DNA of 64,000 bases from Ficedula albicollis (lineage: Eukaryota > Chordata > Aves > Passeriformes > Muscicapidae), in contig NW_004775943.1 in NCBI RefSeq assembly GCF_000247815.1, positions 280,276 through 344,275 of the forward strand, given 5' to 3'. The position numbers and the translations under genes were made by a program. This document shows positions 42,601-64,000 of this stretch, piece after piece; position 1 is the first letter of the stretch, and every line of letters begins with the position of its first letter. Under the pieces are notes generated by a model, which worked only from the letters and a program-made list of their open reading frames with translations, did not search any database and was not told the origin of the DNA.

Positions 42601-45600
42601 GTTATAACACAAACAAGACAAACCAGAAGACTCAGTTCTGCTAGCTTTTTAACAATAAAAAGCAGATTTTTTTGCTAGAAGGCGGCTGCTATTTAGTCTC
42701 CTGTCTCAAAGTTACTCAGAAATGTTCAATGCTGTTTGCTCTCATCTCCCTGTTGTCCTCTTCAGCTGTCCCACACATTTCCTGAACTGCAGTGCCTACC
42801 CCTGGAAACAGCACTTCATGGTGACCCTGCAAAAGAATTACTTCACATGGCAATTTACTTCACAAAGCCTACATTCCTGCTCAAACCTCTCAGTCTAACA
42901 TCTGCCTTCTTAAAAACAGCTATGACACTGCTGGTCTCTAGTCAGCTTTTGATCTATCAGAGATCTTGAATCTTCTTCTGAAGCACTGACTCCTGGAGGC
43001 TGTTCTTTGTTTTTCAGCTGTGGCAGTATTTCTTTCCAAACTATTATCATCTTTAATTTTACAATGTTCTCTGCTCTATTTTTAAATTGTTTCTCTGTTG
43101 TCGAGACCACTTGCACTCTTAGCCTTTTTTTCCAATACACTTGCTGTCACTTTCAGCTTTGTGCTGTCTACTTCCAAGTCCTTGGTGACAAAAACGATAG
43201 AATTGAATATAGGGGCAGACAGTGAACCATCTTTCTACACTCCTATTTCACCAACCTAGTGACCTCATTGTAGAAGGCTATCAGGTTGATTTAAGCATGA
43301 TTTGCACTGCATGAATCCATGCTGACTACTCCAAAACTCCATCTTGTCCTTCATGTGTTTGATAATGCTTTCCAGGATGACTCTTTCCATCAGCTTCCCA
43401 CGGACTGAGATGAGGTTGACTGGCCTGTAGTACCCCAGATCTTTCTTTTTTCTGTCCTTTAAGATACGAGTGATATTTTCTCTCTTCCAGCCTCCAGGAA
43501 ACTCTGCAAGACACCACGACCTTTCAAAGATAATCAAGAGTGGCCTCACAATGACATCAGCCAGCTTTCAGCACTCAGTGCAACCTGTCAGGCCCCACGG
43601 GACTTAGAATCATAAACTGTTCAGGCTGGAAAAACCCTCTAAGATTATCAAATCCAACAGTTCCCCCAGCGCTGCCAAGGCCTCTGCTAACCCCTGTCCC
43701 CAAGTGCCACATCCACACACCTTTCAAATCCCTCCAGGGATGGGGACTCCATCCTGCTCTGGGCGGCTGTGCCAAGGCTGCTCAGCCCTTCTGGGGAAAA
43801 ACTGCTCCCAGTACACATCTAAGCCTGGGGCAACCTGAGGCCATTTCCCCTTGTCCTGTCACTTGTTCTGTGGAAGAAGAGCCTGATGCCCACCTGGCTC
43901 CACCATCCTGTCAGGGAGTTGTGCCTGTCCCCTCCTGGCAGGGAGTTGTGCAGAGCCACAAGGTGCCCCTGAGGCTCCTTTTCTCCAGGCTGAGCCCCTT
44001 TCCCAGCTCCCTCAGCCTCTCCTGGGGCTCCAGCCCCTTCCCCAGCTCCGTTCCCTTCCCTGGACACGCTGCAGCCCCTGCAGGGCTCTCCTGTCAGGAG
44101 GGGCCCAGAGCTGCCCCCAGCACTGGAGGTGGCCCAGCAGTGCCAGCACAGGGGACAGGCACTGCCCTGGCCCTGCTGCCACCCCAGAGCTGGCACAGCC
44201 CAGGGGCCACTGGCCTCTTGCCCACCTGGGCACACCTGGGCTTGTGTTGAGCCACTCTTGACAACATTTGGAGGGGCTTTTCCAGCTCCTCTGTCCCAGC
44301 CTGGAGTGCTTGATGGTGTTATAGTGACCCAAGGGTAGGACATGGCACTTGGCCTTGTTGACCCTCACACTGTTGGCCTCGGCCCAGCATTCCAGCCTGT
44401 CCTGCTTCCTTTGCAGAGCATTCCTGCTCTCTAGCAGATCCACATCTCACCCCACTTGGTGTCATCTGTGAACTTACTGAAAGTGCACTCAATCCCCTCA
44501 TCTAGGTCATCAATAAAGATATTAAACTGGACTGGCCAAATACTGGGCCCTGGGGAAGACAATGGATGACCAGCCCCAGGTGGATGTCACTCCATTCCCC
44601 ATGAGTCTCTAGGCCCAGCCATCAAGCTAATTTTCTACCCCGCAAAGAGTGCACCTGTCCAAGCCATGAGCAACCAGTTTCTCCAGAAGAATGATGTAGG
44701 ACATGGTGTCAGAAGGCTTCACTAAAGTCCAGGTAAATAACATCGACAGCCTTTCTCTCATCTGTTAGGCACATCACCTTGTCATAGAAGGACATCAGGT
44801 TAGCCAAGCAGTACCTGCCATTCCCAAACTCATTCTGCCTGGGCCTGATCACCATGTTGTCCTATAGATGCCACGTGACAGTACCCAAGATAATCTTCTT
44901 CAAGACCTTCCCTGGCACTAAGGCCAGAGCAACATGTCTGTTGTTTCCTGGATCCTCCTCCTGACCCTTCCTGCAGATGGGGATCACACAGGCTAACCTC
45001 CCGTCCTCTCATATCTTCCCACTCAACCAAGACTACTGGCAAATGATTTGGTAAATCCAGTTTGTTTAAGTGCTCTAACCTTGACCTCTTTCACTGAGTG
45101 TAGGACTTCCTTGTTCCAGACTTTCCCTCTGTCTGGTCTCAGGCTCCTGGGATTCCTGAAGAATTCCTTTAACTGATAAAGACTGAGGCCCAAAAAGCAA
45201 TGAGTATCTCAGCCTTTTCTATGTCATTTGTCACCAGCTCCCCTGCTCTGATGAGCCGTACACTCACACCTTCCTTGGTCTTCCTTTTGCTGTTCATGTA
45301 CTTGTAGAATCCTTTCTTGCTGTTGTTCACATCCTTTGCTAGATTCAACTCCAGGCTGGCTTTGGCTTTTCTAACCTCATACTTGTAAATGTACACTTCT
45401 GTGTCACCTGCTCCTACTTTCACCACTTGTACACCTTCTTTTGCACCTAACCACTGATTGACAAACCTTTTAAAGGAATGAAAGACCTACGGTGTCAAGC
45501 ATCTCTCCCTTTGGTCTTTGTGGCAAAAAAAAGTGTTTGGATTTCACTTCTTTTTAACAAACCCATATTGCTGTTATCAGTTACTCAATCTCCAGATATT

Positions 45601-48600
45601 TGCAAGTAATGTGCCTGATAATTTAGTCTGCAATCTTTTGGGAAACTGAAATGATGCAGACTGGCCTTTACTTCCCAAAATTCCCTTCCTCCCTCCCTTT
45701 GTTGGACTTCTACGACAGACTGAAATTAGATCACCTACCACTGATGAAGCAGACACTAGTCAATGGTCTCCTAGAACAAAATATTCAGAATCAGAAATAG
45801 AGTTTGAAGACTCCAGAAGATGTCATGTGGGCAGAGAAGTCTGAAGTACCTGGAGGCTTGTAATTAGGAATTACAAGTTATTTGTATTACCTGAAATCTT
45901 CTGCTTCTTCCTGGGAGAGTCTTTAACATCTTTGCCCTCTCTTTGCTCAGATTTCCTCTTGCCTTTCAATAGTACTTCTCCTGATAAGGAAGAACAGATA
46001 TGCTTCAGTCTCAGTATCCAGTCTGCATAACAGCTTTAAGTCTACTGCTGCCTCATCTTATCTTTGTATTCAATAGTTAGTAAAAAAGATAGTAGTTCCT
46101 GTGAGGCACCTAGACACCAGTGAACTGAACACAGCCTTCTCACTCAGTAACATTTAGGCACCCCATGGCCCACAATACTCTGATACAGCAGGTATGGAAG
46201 AAACAGTGCCACAGCATGGCCTGGAAAAATAATCCTCAGGAACAGAGACAGAAAGTGCTAGGTTATGTCATAAAAACCTCACCCGCACTAACACAAAAAG
46301 GAACATACAGAAACCCAAATAATATCATGCCTGCCCTGAATATTTCCAAGCCTATCAAAGTGTTATCTCCATGAATACAGATGAGCACAGAAGCACAACA
46401 ATAGTCAGGAAACACCAATTATAGGCCTTAAAAAACAGACAGCTTCCTCCTGGGCCTGTTCCAGGAAATCCTTACAAGGATAAGTCAGCGGGAACCTTTC
46501 TCTGAAATACCTTTTGGAACAGGGAAGGGGGGAAGAGTGAGAAGGGAGAGCATGGTGCTACTGCCTATGATTATGTAGCACCTGGGATCTGAGTGGAGAC
46601 AATTCAGGACTACAGAAGCTTAGGATGTTTAAAAGTGGTATCAAAGGAGAGAATTACCGGATCTGGGGTTGATCACGTGTGGGAAAATAGAGGTGTAAGG
46701 GGATAGCAAAGGACACTTGCTTGTAAATAGGTGACTGGTCAGTATGCAAATCTTGTCATGTCTGACACCAAGCAGGGTCTGTGAGCATGAGCCTATCTGT
46801 AAGGAGGTCTTCACCCACTGCTGGCACAGCTCTGTGGGCCTCAGGGGCCAGTACATTCTCAGACCAGCAACTGAGGAGACTGGGATCCAAAGAACAGAAA
46901 CTGAGCAGACTGAGTATTTAAGGATGGAGGCTGTTTATGCTGTTTGTGTGAATGCCCATCTGGGTGGCTCCTGTTCATGTCTGTTGTATGTCTGTGTGTG
47001 TTCCTACAGGAACAGTCAGTCAGTCTTGCTACTGACTGGACCTGAGGGTGTGGAGCTACACCAATTTCACTTCTATCAAGCTACCGAATTTGCCTCTCCC
47101 AAGAACAGGATGGAATATGGATCCTGACTTAGAGGTAAGAAGAAAAGTGCATCAAAGAAGATTGAAGTTTTTGACTCTGCCACACGATAGGTGTGGAAAA
47201 CAGCTCCTAGGCCAGGAAATCTGAATGCTCCTACAACAACCTAAGACCCAAAGCATTCAAAATCAGAAAATTATAACTGAAAAATGTGGAAAAATAAAAG
47301 ACATCCTTAAAAAATAATAATCTAGCAATCACAAAAGCTGTGTCTAATCCAAAATACTGCTGAATGGTCCCCTTTGCCACATCTTTAGTGCTGATGGTTC
47401 TATTTTTAAAGCTCTTGAAGCTTATTTCTGATATGGTTGGTGTAACTCCCATACTTGCCCCTTCTACAGATAGAACTGAGTTTAGTCACAGAATGATTAA
47501 CAGACAAGACACACAGAAGGAACTGTGTAATGTCAGAGAACTGTACCCATATTTGTGCAGAGGCAGAAGTTCATTTCTTCTAATACATGAGCAGCACTAC
47601 CAAGCTTGTAATTTTTGTTTGAATTGCAGCATGTCTTTCAGGAGCAAACTAATCTCTCACTGAAAAACCAGAGAAAAAAATCAGTTTTGCCTTGGACTAA
47701 CAGTGATAAATACCTTTTTTTTCTGAAGATTTGTTAACACTGTTTTTCATTCCTCTCATTTCCAGCCAGTAAGCAGGCCTGCGAATGGCCCGCTTGCCTC
47801 TGGGCTCTGCGTTGCCGTTCACCGGGCCCTCCGCTGAGGCAGGAGGAATGCTGCTGACTGGGTCATCACAGTTACTGTCCACCTCCAGAACAGCGCTTTC
47901 CACCTCCTCAAGTTGCTCAGACCTGGAAAACATCAAGTTGAGTTCCGGTGTATATGGATGCATAGTTGCATATACACACAATCACAATAAACTTGACAGA
48001 CAACATCCTTTTCATCTTCCCAAGTATTCTAAAAGTTAATCTCACAGTTCACTGAATCTCCTGTGTTTTGGGAACTGTAAAGTGCCAGCAAGATAAAAGA
48101 TTCTCAGTGCTGTTTTTCAGTACATCTTTTAGATAATGACATTAGTAAGCTCTCAAAATGAACAGAAAAAAAAATTCTTTCTGCCTCAAACTTACAACTT
48201 TAGAAGGAGGCACAAGTGAATCTTAATTTACAAATATGCATTTATCCTTGGAATAGAAGAAGATTTCTGCAGTCTCATTACAAAAGAGACATTTTCTATT
48301 CCACAAAGGGCAAGATCTCCTTCAGTCTCATTTCCCAGAGTCAGGGCTGGCACTACACAATTCAAGATTTTAATTTTAAGAATTTTAACTAGCAAGGCTT
48401 TCAGCAATGAAGACAACCTTCCAGTATATCCTATAAATCACACTACATTAAGACTACTTTAGACTAATCAGCAGCACTGAATTTTTTTCCTAGAGATCAG
48501 AGGCAACTTTGCTTCACTGTTCCAAAGTATTTCTCTCAGGCTTTGAAATGCCTGGACACCAACATTCCTGTACATGACAGCAACCTGAATGAGGTGTCAA

Positions 48601-49282
48601 AGAAACACAGAATATCTATTCTCTGGACGAACACCATTTATGTAAAGAGGAAAGAAAGGAACAAAAACATTTTGCAATGTATCCCATTGCTACTACAATT
48701 ACTAACTGAAGTAACTAGATCACTCCAGTGATGGCCATTCTATTAATACTCTGTGAGCTGTGGAGCTCACCTTTTAACAAATCAATCCAGGAATTAATAA
48801 GGGGGGGGACACTGATGGCACCAGGGCAGGTCATTACATACTATGTTTCAGGAGGTACTCCAGAAGCATGGGGAGAAGATTCCTCAAATTCTTTAAGGAT
48901 TTCTCAAAGTCTTTAAGTTGCAATCACACCCAAAATACATAGATTTCAGAGCACCATTTGGTCTTGAACTTAAAATATTTATCTTCACAATGTTAAAATC
49001 CTTTAAATAAATAAATGAAAGCTAATATACACAGAAGTGTCAGAAAAGCACTTTTCCTACAAACCAATAAGTGAAGTCAGCTGAGACTCTCAACACATTA
49101 ATTAAAACTGCTGCAGCCCTTAAAATTCAGAGTATTATATAAAGACCAGATATGGTTTTCCACTAGGATTCTCTCAGCTTTTTTCTTGCTCTCAATTAAA
49201 CTAGACAAAAAAAAATTACATACTTCTTATTTCCCAAGGACTTCTTGAGCTTCTCCTGTCTGTGATGTCCAGTCCTGGCATC
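33637..49282 (-). CDS. ZNF512: ZNF512, zinc finger protein 512 (13 coding exons found; N-terminus not located)
   Basis: Exons in reading order: 49282-49224, 47922-47714, 45980-45891, 42598-42515, 41387-41263, 40888-40802, 39216-39118, 38737-38570, 37965-37771, 37108-37007, 35547-35485, 34512-34414, 33957-33637. All have GT-AG borders and compatible phases, giving 566 residues; human is 567. Matches include [91 protein letters not shown] and [17 protein letters not shown]. Six fingers alternate C2HC and C2H2 (exons 5, 6, 7-8, 8, 10-11, 12). The tail is basic and contains KRGRPRR, an AT-hook-like motif. Exon 1 begins in phase 0, so a start exon is missing; an ATG at 51149 is a weak candidate whose phase does not fit. 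ZNF512 is nuclear; its function is little known, with reported links to heterochromatin. It is head-to-head with GPN1. Confidence 0.95.
34701..35096 (+). mobile_element. Endogenous retroviral LTR (probable solo LTR)
   Basis: It resembles an avian LTR: TAACTCTGAACTTCATATAA, GTAAACTCCTGATTCGGAGT followed by CCATCTTGGGTGGAGCTACA, TTTTAATAAATGCCTACTTT (polyadenylation signal), CTGTCTAGCCTCTTTTCTAG, ending GGCATCACA. The start is approximate and no duplication was confirmed. It is in a ZNF512 intron, antisense to the gene. No viral genes are present. Confidence 0.65.
35310..35385 (+). mobile_element. CR1 LINE tail remnant
   Basis: A short 3' remnant: TGGAATGAAATGATCTTTAA, then CCCCTCCAAGCC and an ATGAATCCATGA-like tail. 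It lies in a ZNF512 intron. Confidence 0.65.
36340..36560 (+). mobile_element. CR1 LINE fragment
   Basis: Plus-oriented: GGGAAGGAATTCTTCCCTGT, GAGGCTGCCCAGAGAAGCTG, CAAGGTCAGGTTGAAAAGGG. The 3' tail is missing or degraded. It lies in a ZNF512 intron. Confidence 0.85.
38930..38980 (+). mobile_element. CR1 LINE 3' tail remnant
   Basis: Only the last 50 bases remain: AAAGGTCATTTTTAACCCAA, then ATTCTATGATTCTATGC, the typical avian CR1 octamer-like tail. Confidence 0.75.
39391..39931 (+). mobile_element. Endogenous retroviral solo LTR with TATA box
   Basis: It closely follows a very common avian LTR consensus: TGTGCTGGTTTTGGCTGG at the start, CTGTGTTTTGGATCTGTACT, GTGTCATGCTCAGCATATAA with a TATAAA at 39644-39649, ACTGTCTTTATCTCAACCCA, GATTCTCTCCCCCATCC, and GGGGTTAAAC at the end. 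It is plus-oriented, antisense within a ZNF512 intron. No flanking viral genes were found, so it is a solo LTR. Confidence 0.88.
43226..43606 (-). mobile_element. CR1 LINE fragment (RT region)
   Basis: In minus orientation it encodes CR1 reverse-transcriptase sequence: [20 protein letters not shown], then [20 protein letters not shown] and [14 protein letters not shown]. It is broken. Its right side stops where a second CR1 3' end begins. Confidence 0.88.
43607..45440 (-). mobile_element. CR1 LINE, about 1.8 kb from mid-ORF2 to 3' end
   Basis: In minus orientation it covers [20 protein letters not shown] and [18 protein letters not shown], then reverse-transcriptase segments in shifting frames, [20 protein letters not shown], a [20 protein letters not shown] segment, and a 3' end at 43607 (AGAATCATAAACTGTTCAGG on plus). 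Frameshifts and stops show it is dead. It is the longest LINE copy in the window and lies in the ZNF512 intron between 42598 and 45891. Confidence 0.9.
45541..45720 (-). mobile_element. Older LINE (RT) fragment
   Basis: Antisense text such as ACAAACCCATATTGCTGTTA, CAATCTCCAGATATTTGCAA and GATGCAGACTGGCCTTTACT resembles the reverse-transcriptase core of an older LINE family. The match is by eye only. Confidence 0.45.
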
Positions 49283-51089
49283 CTAACAAGGCAGAACAAT
49301 TCACATTAGCAGCATCATTTGTTTTCTTTTAACATGTTTCACTATGCAGCCAAGCACAATCGCCTGCACTTTGAGGATGTGCATACACCACTCTTTGAAA
49401 AACAAACCACTGTTTTCTGCAACTGGAAGTGCTTAACCTTTCCAACTCCAGCTGAACTGGAACTGAAATCAAAACAGCGATGAGTGTCTCCACACTCCCC
49501 ATATGAAAGCAAATCTTTCCCCTTGCAATAGGACATGATGGAGTTGTTCTTTGTCTTTTGTTCACCCCTATGTTTTCTGCTTATACTTTACCACTGGATA
49601 CTAATATTTTAGACACTTATTTGTTAGTTTTTACATAGTACTTATTTTTCCTTAATGAAATAACTCTTGCATTTACCCTGCCAAGAATGTTGTTTCTAGT
49701 CTCCTTCATGCCCTCATTTTTTATCTCACTTTATCATACTCCATCACCTGCTCAGATGTTTACTTTATCCACATCGCAGAATCCTTTTTCTTATTTAACA
49801 AAGGCTTTTTGGTCACTTATCACTTGCTATGCTCCCATTAAGACATACAATTTAACACATCTTTGTAAAAGTACATTTATAAATTGTTATGAACAACTCA
49901 TTTGCTGTACGTTGCTCCTAGTATGTGGACAATCATGTACCACCACCTTCTTCTAAATACTAATCATGACTGAATGCTTTTCTTAGTTAGAAAACTCAGG
50001 ACAAAAATAGTAGTTATAAAGGCTAGGAAATAAAAATCATTGACTAGTGGAAGTATATATAATACCAAAACTGTAACCTAGGGAACAAAAGTAGTATTTT
50101 GCCATGTACAGGAACTGGCTAAGAAACTGGAAGAACAAAAGAAACCCCCAGTAACAATCAACCAACCAAAAAAAAACCCCAAAACAAACCCAAAAAATAA
50201 AAAAAAACCAAAATAAAAAAAAACCAAAACAAAAAAAATACATACAAAAAAAAAAAGAAAAAAGAAATGATGGCTAAATTACCTGTCTTTATAGAAAAAC
50301 ATGATGCACACTATCAACGGTGAGAGACACCAGTTAAGAAGTTGAGCAGCAGGCACTGATACCAATATAGGAATGACTAAACTGTGCCTATGGAGTGTCA
50401 GGCTCTCCTTGGGCCTCCAGACCCAGAGTCTCCTCATGGAATTGTCAGAGAAGCAGAAGGAGAGAATTCATAACTGCTTGATCAATGACCTCACAATCAA
50501 ATCTTGTCTCCTTTGGAAGTGAAGTGAATTGAATGTTTGTATTTGCATTATTTACACCCGAACAGTAGTGTCAACAGCATTGTCTGGGAAATCCCCACAT
50601 GAGGAATGTGTAGAAACCTCACTGAGAAGCAGCTAGAAAAAATCAGGGCTATGAGGTTACAATGATAAAAATGAATAAACAGGCAGGCAGGGTCTGCTGC
50701 AATTCACTGGCTTAATCTACTATTAGAAGAACTGAAATGACTGACAAACATGGCATGTGTTCCAAGATTCACAGGGGTTTTATAACTAAAAAACTGTGCA
50801 TAAGAGTGAAAACTAGTATGCCACCACTTTGGTGGCAGTTAAGTATCTTCAATAAAGAAGGAGAGGGAAAATGATCTGTGAGGCTTTCCTTTCCGAGAAG
50901 TTAATAACAGCAATTATGAAGCAAACATCTACAAAAGCTGGTGTTTAAGTTCTGTGTGTTTTTTAATTTATGCAGTTTACTTCCTGCTTAAAGAACAGAC
51001 CTAACGTATGCAGGAATGCCCAATGGCCGGGCATAAGGAAAACAAAAAAAGTCACCTTCCTTCCACAGGTGAGAAAAAGTGAAACAGCG
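49283..51089. other. Presumed ZNF512 5' intron; no further exon confirmed
   Basis: Reading upstream from the first recognised ZNF512 exon, I found no exon ending in phase 0 with a good donor and a start codon. AT-rich unique sequence fills 49560-50060, and 50155-50275 is an A-rich simple stretch. Confidence 0.45.
50155..50275. repeat. A-rich simple sequence
   Basis: Runs of A broken by single C and CC (CCAAAAAAAAACCCC and similar). Confidence 0.85.
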
Positions 51090-61157
<10,068 letters not shown>

Positions 61158-61196
61158 GTAAGAATCTTCTTTTTGTTTATTACCTCTCATAAAAAC

Positions 61197-62385
61197 CAGA
61201 GAAGAGAAGAGAAGAGAAGAGAAGAGAAGAGAAGAGAAGAGAAGAGAAGAGAAGAGAAGAGAAGAGAAGAGAAGAGAAGAGAAGAGAAGAGAAGAGAAGA
61301 GAAGAGAAGAGAAGAGAAGAGAAGAGAAGAGAAGAGAAGAGAAGAGAAGAGAAGAGAAGAGAAGAGAAGAGAAGAGAAGAGAAGAGAAGAGAAGAGAAGA
61401 GAAGAGAAGAGAAGAGAAGAGAAGAGAAGAGAAGAGAAGAGAAGAGAAGAGAAGAGAAGAGAAGAGAAGAGAAGAGAAGAGAAGAGAAGAGAAGAGAAGA
61501 GAAGAGAAGAGAAGAGAAGAGAAGAGAAGAGAAGAGAAGAGAAGAGAAGAGAAGAGAAGAGAAGAGAAGAGAAGAGAAGAGAAGAGAAGAGAAGAGAAGA
61601 GAAGAGAAGAGAAGAGAAGAGAAGAGAAGAGAAGAGAAGAGAAGAGAAGAGAAGAGAAGAGAAGAGAAGAGAAGAGAAGAGAAGAGAAGAGAAGAGAAGA
61701 GAAGAGAAGAGAAGAGAAGAGAAGAGAAGAGAAGAGAAGAGAAGAGAAGAGAAGAGAAGAGAAGAGAAGAGAAGAGAAGAGAAGAGAAGAGAAGAGAAGA
61801 GAAGAGAAGAGAAGAGAAGAGAAGAGAAGAGAAGAGAAGAGAAGAGAAGAGAAGAGAAGAGAAGAGAAGAGAAGAGAAGAGAAGAGAAGAGAAGAGAAGA
61901 GAAGAGAAGAGAAGAGAAGAGAAGAGAAGAGAAGAGAAGAGAAGAGAAGAGAAGAGAAGAGAAGAGAAGAGAAGAGAAGAGAAGAGAAGAGAAGAGAAGA
62001 GAAGAGAAGAGAAGAGAAGAGAAGAGAAGAGAAGAGAAGAGAAGAGAAGAGAAGAGAAGAGAAGAGAAGAGAAGAGAAGAGAAGAGAAGAGAAGAGAAGA
62101 GAAGAGAAGAGAAGAGAAGAGAAGAGAAGAGAAGAGAAGAGAAGAGAAGAGAAGAGAAGAGAAGAGAAGAGAAGAGAAGAGAAGAGAAGAGAAGAGAAGA
62201 GAAGAGAAGAGAAGAGAAGAGAAGAGAAGAGAAGAGAAGAGAAGAGAAGAGAAGAGAAGAGAAGAGAAGAGAAGAGAAGAGAAGAGAAGAGAAGAGAAGA
62301 GAAGAGAAGAGAAGAGAAGAGAAGAGAAGAGAAGAGAAGAGAAGAGAAGAGAAGAGAAGAGAAGAGAAGAGAAGAGAGAAGAGAA
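61197..62385. repeat. (AGAAG)n pentanucleotide array, about 1.19 kb
   Basis: About 235 nearly perfect copies of a purine-only 5-base unit, with the first irregularity at about 62377 (GAGAGAAGAGAAAG). It begins 40 bases after the donor of the GPN1 exon ending at 61157. Open frames through it (REEKR or LLFSS repeats) are products of the 5-base period, not genes. Confidence 0.97.
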
Positions 62386-64000
62386 AGCTCAAGAATAATG
62401 TTTTTGATGTAGGGTGGGAGTAGACTGTAAGGGAGGCAAAAGGCAGACCCTGTGCACTGGTGCTCAGGGAAAGGAAAAGAGGCAATTGACACAAAGTGAA
62501 ATGCAGGAAACTATGTTTAAACAGAAGAGGAAAAAATTACTTCATTTTTACTGATTGAGCACTGAAAAGATGGCCAAGAGAAATTGTGAAGTCTCCATCC
62601 TTGGAGACAAAGTCATGAACAACCTATTCTAGTTAATTCTGATTTTTGAGCAGAGAAGTTGGACTAAATGATCTCCAGAGGTATCATCCAATCCTAACTA
62701 TTCTGTCCTTCTATAAAGTGTCTTTTCACTGCCCTTTTGAACTGCAATCTGTTGATGAGCCATGTTGAGGATTTGCTAATTTGAACACAGTAACTTTAGT
62801 AACTTGTCACACTCAGTGGCAGCCCTGAATAATTTAATACTGAATTTCTTCTCATGATTAATCATGAGAAGAAGGTTAAGATAGGCTGGTAAGAAGGAGC
62901 ATTCTTTGCAGCATTTCCTGTCTGAGGTAATTTTACTTGTTCAGAAAGTGTCTAGCACAATTATGCAATTTCGTACACACGAAGAATGGAAAGAATCTCA
63001 AACCCAAACAAACACCTCTCCCCCCAACCACCCTATATTTGCTTGGGCAAGAAGTTGTTTATTTTTTTTTTTTTCCTCACTTAACCAGGTTTTGAGAGGA
63101 CAGAGTAATCCAGTTCCTCAGGAAACCCTATGCATTGGAGGCTGTTCCTGCTCCCATAGTCTGTGCTAAAGGTTTCAGCTAATTGTGTTTGTCATCAGCT
63201 TTTACTAAAGAAAAAGCAAGCCTTCTTAGCTTTATGACTATTAAAAGAAAGACAATGAAAATAAGTGATTCCATTCAAATAGATAATGATAATGTAGCCA
63301 GAACAAAAATATTTTAAGTATTCTATGTGGAACAATATACAGAATTTCAGGAGCGATTGTAGTGGTGCCATATACAGAATGCAAAAAGTCTTTCATTTGC
63401 AAGTGAATTGTTGAGACTGTCTTGCTTTTGAAAAAGATGAAGAATTTTTATTAGAAGATTATTGATTCTGGCTGGTAATAATCCTAATTAAATGTATTTT
63501 TAGGTAATTGATTTTATACAGGCAGAGCAAATGGCCAGAAGCGTAATGATAGATAAGTTCAAATTAAGAAGGAGATGTGCATGTTGAATGTATTGCCATA
63601 GTAACTGATTAAATTCTCCGCCTCTTGCTGTTTTGGGGTTGGACTGCAGACTTTTTAAAATGAGATGTGGCTAAATACAAAGTATTAGATGTAATTTCAG
63701 AGCCAGAAAGTCAGTTGTCTATTTTGCTGTCTAATTCTACTACCCTGATACATACTAATTACTTATAACCCTAGGTGCAGATTGGATTATTAACAGTAAA
63801 CAAGTAAGCAACAGAAAGATCTGACTCTCTCTTGAAATGCCCAACTTGTTTAAAAAACCCAAAGCCCTTCCCCAAAGAAACTTCCCCAAAATACTGCAAC
63901 AACTCACCAAACAGAAAACCAGCAGCAACCAAAAACCAGAGGTAACAAATATGAACAGCAAGTGGAGAGTTTGAAAGCAGAATGGATAGAAGCAGAAGTG
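62386..64000. other. GPN1 intron 8 continuing past the window; no exon seen
   Basis: I searched for the next GPN1 exon (family sequence VVGVSAVLGTG) and did not find it. Short poly-T occurs at 63061-63075. Confidence 0.6.
62620..62725 (+). mobile_element. CR1 LINE 3' tail remnant
   Basis: Plus-oriented: GTTGGACTAAATGATCTCCA, then CCAATCCTAACTATTCTGTC and a TTCTATAAA tail. Confidence 0.75.

Overview
This window is vertebrate nuclear DNA, almost certainly from a bird and probably a neoavian such as a songbird. It has split genes with GT-AG introns, many CR1 LINE fragments ending in the ATTCTATGA-type tail, avian-type retroviral LTRs, and very GC-rich promoter islands. I recognised five genes by translating exons and matching them to known vertebrate families. 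Their set matches the human chromosome 2p23.3 neighbourhood (IFT172, FNDC4, ZNF512, GPN1), as far as I remember it.

Layout, left to right. A 61-bp minisatellite (1-880) lies in IFT172 intron 1, next to the first coding exon of IFT172 (minus strand, 984-1022). A GC-rich island then holds a 1,704-base pure C run. A plus-strand gene for an LDLRAP1/ARH-like PTB endocytic adaptor follows (4206-9159). FNDC4 is convergent with it on the minus strand (six coding exons, 12954-22011), and a 54-bp minisatellite lies in the probable FNDC4 3' UTR. A second C run (470 bases) sits just upstream of the FNDC4 start. About 10.5 kb follow with repeats but no gene I can support; GCKR would be expected here from the human order. 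ZNF512 (minus, 33637-49282, thirteen coding exons found) is head-to-head with GPN1 (plus, from 53114, eight exons in the window). Between them is the third GC island, with a 1,456-base C run. GPN1 intron 8 begins with about 1.2 kb of pure AGAAG pentanucleotide repeat, and the gene continues past the right edge.

These genes do not form a pathway: intraflagellar transport (IFT172), receptor endocytosis (LDLRAP1-like), a membrane-anchored fibronectin III protein (FNDC4), a nuclear zinc-finger protein (ZNF512) and a GTPase for RNA polymerase II import (GPN1). What links them is conserved synteny, with local changes relative to mammals.

The strongest anomaly is the set of three kilobase-scale pure C runs, all C on the plus strand and all at gene starts. 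The third replaces the GPN1 codons that should encode the essential P-loop, so I read these runs mainly as assembly or sequencing artefacts in GC-rich promoters. I found no clearly new biological system. The main biological points for a second look are the LDLRAP1-like gene with an unusual C-terminus, the apparent absence of GCKR, and a clean LTR-into-CR1 insertion with a 6-bp target duplication.
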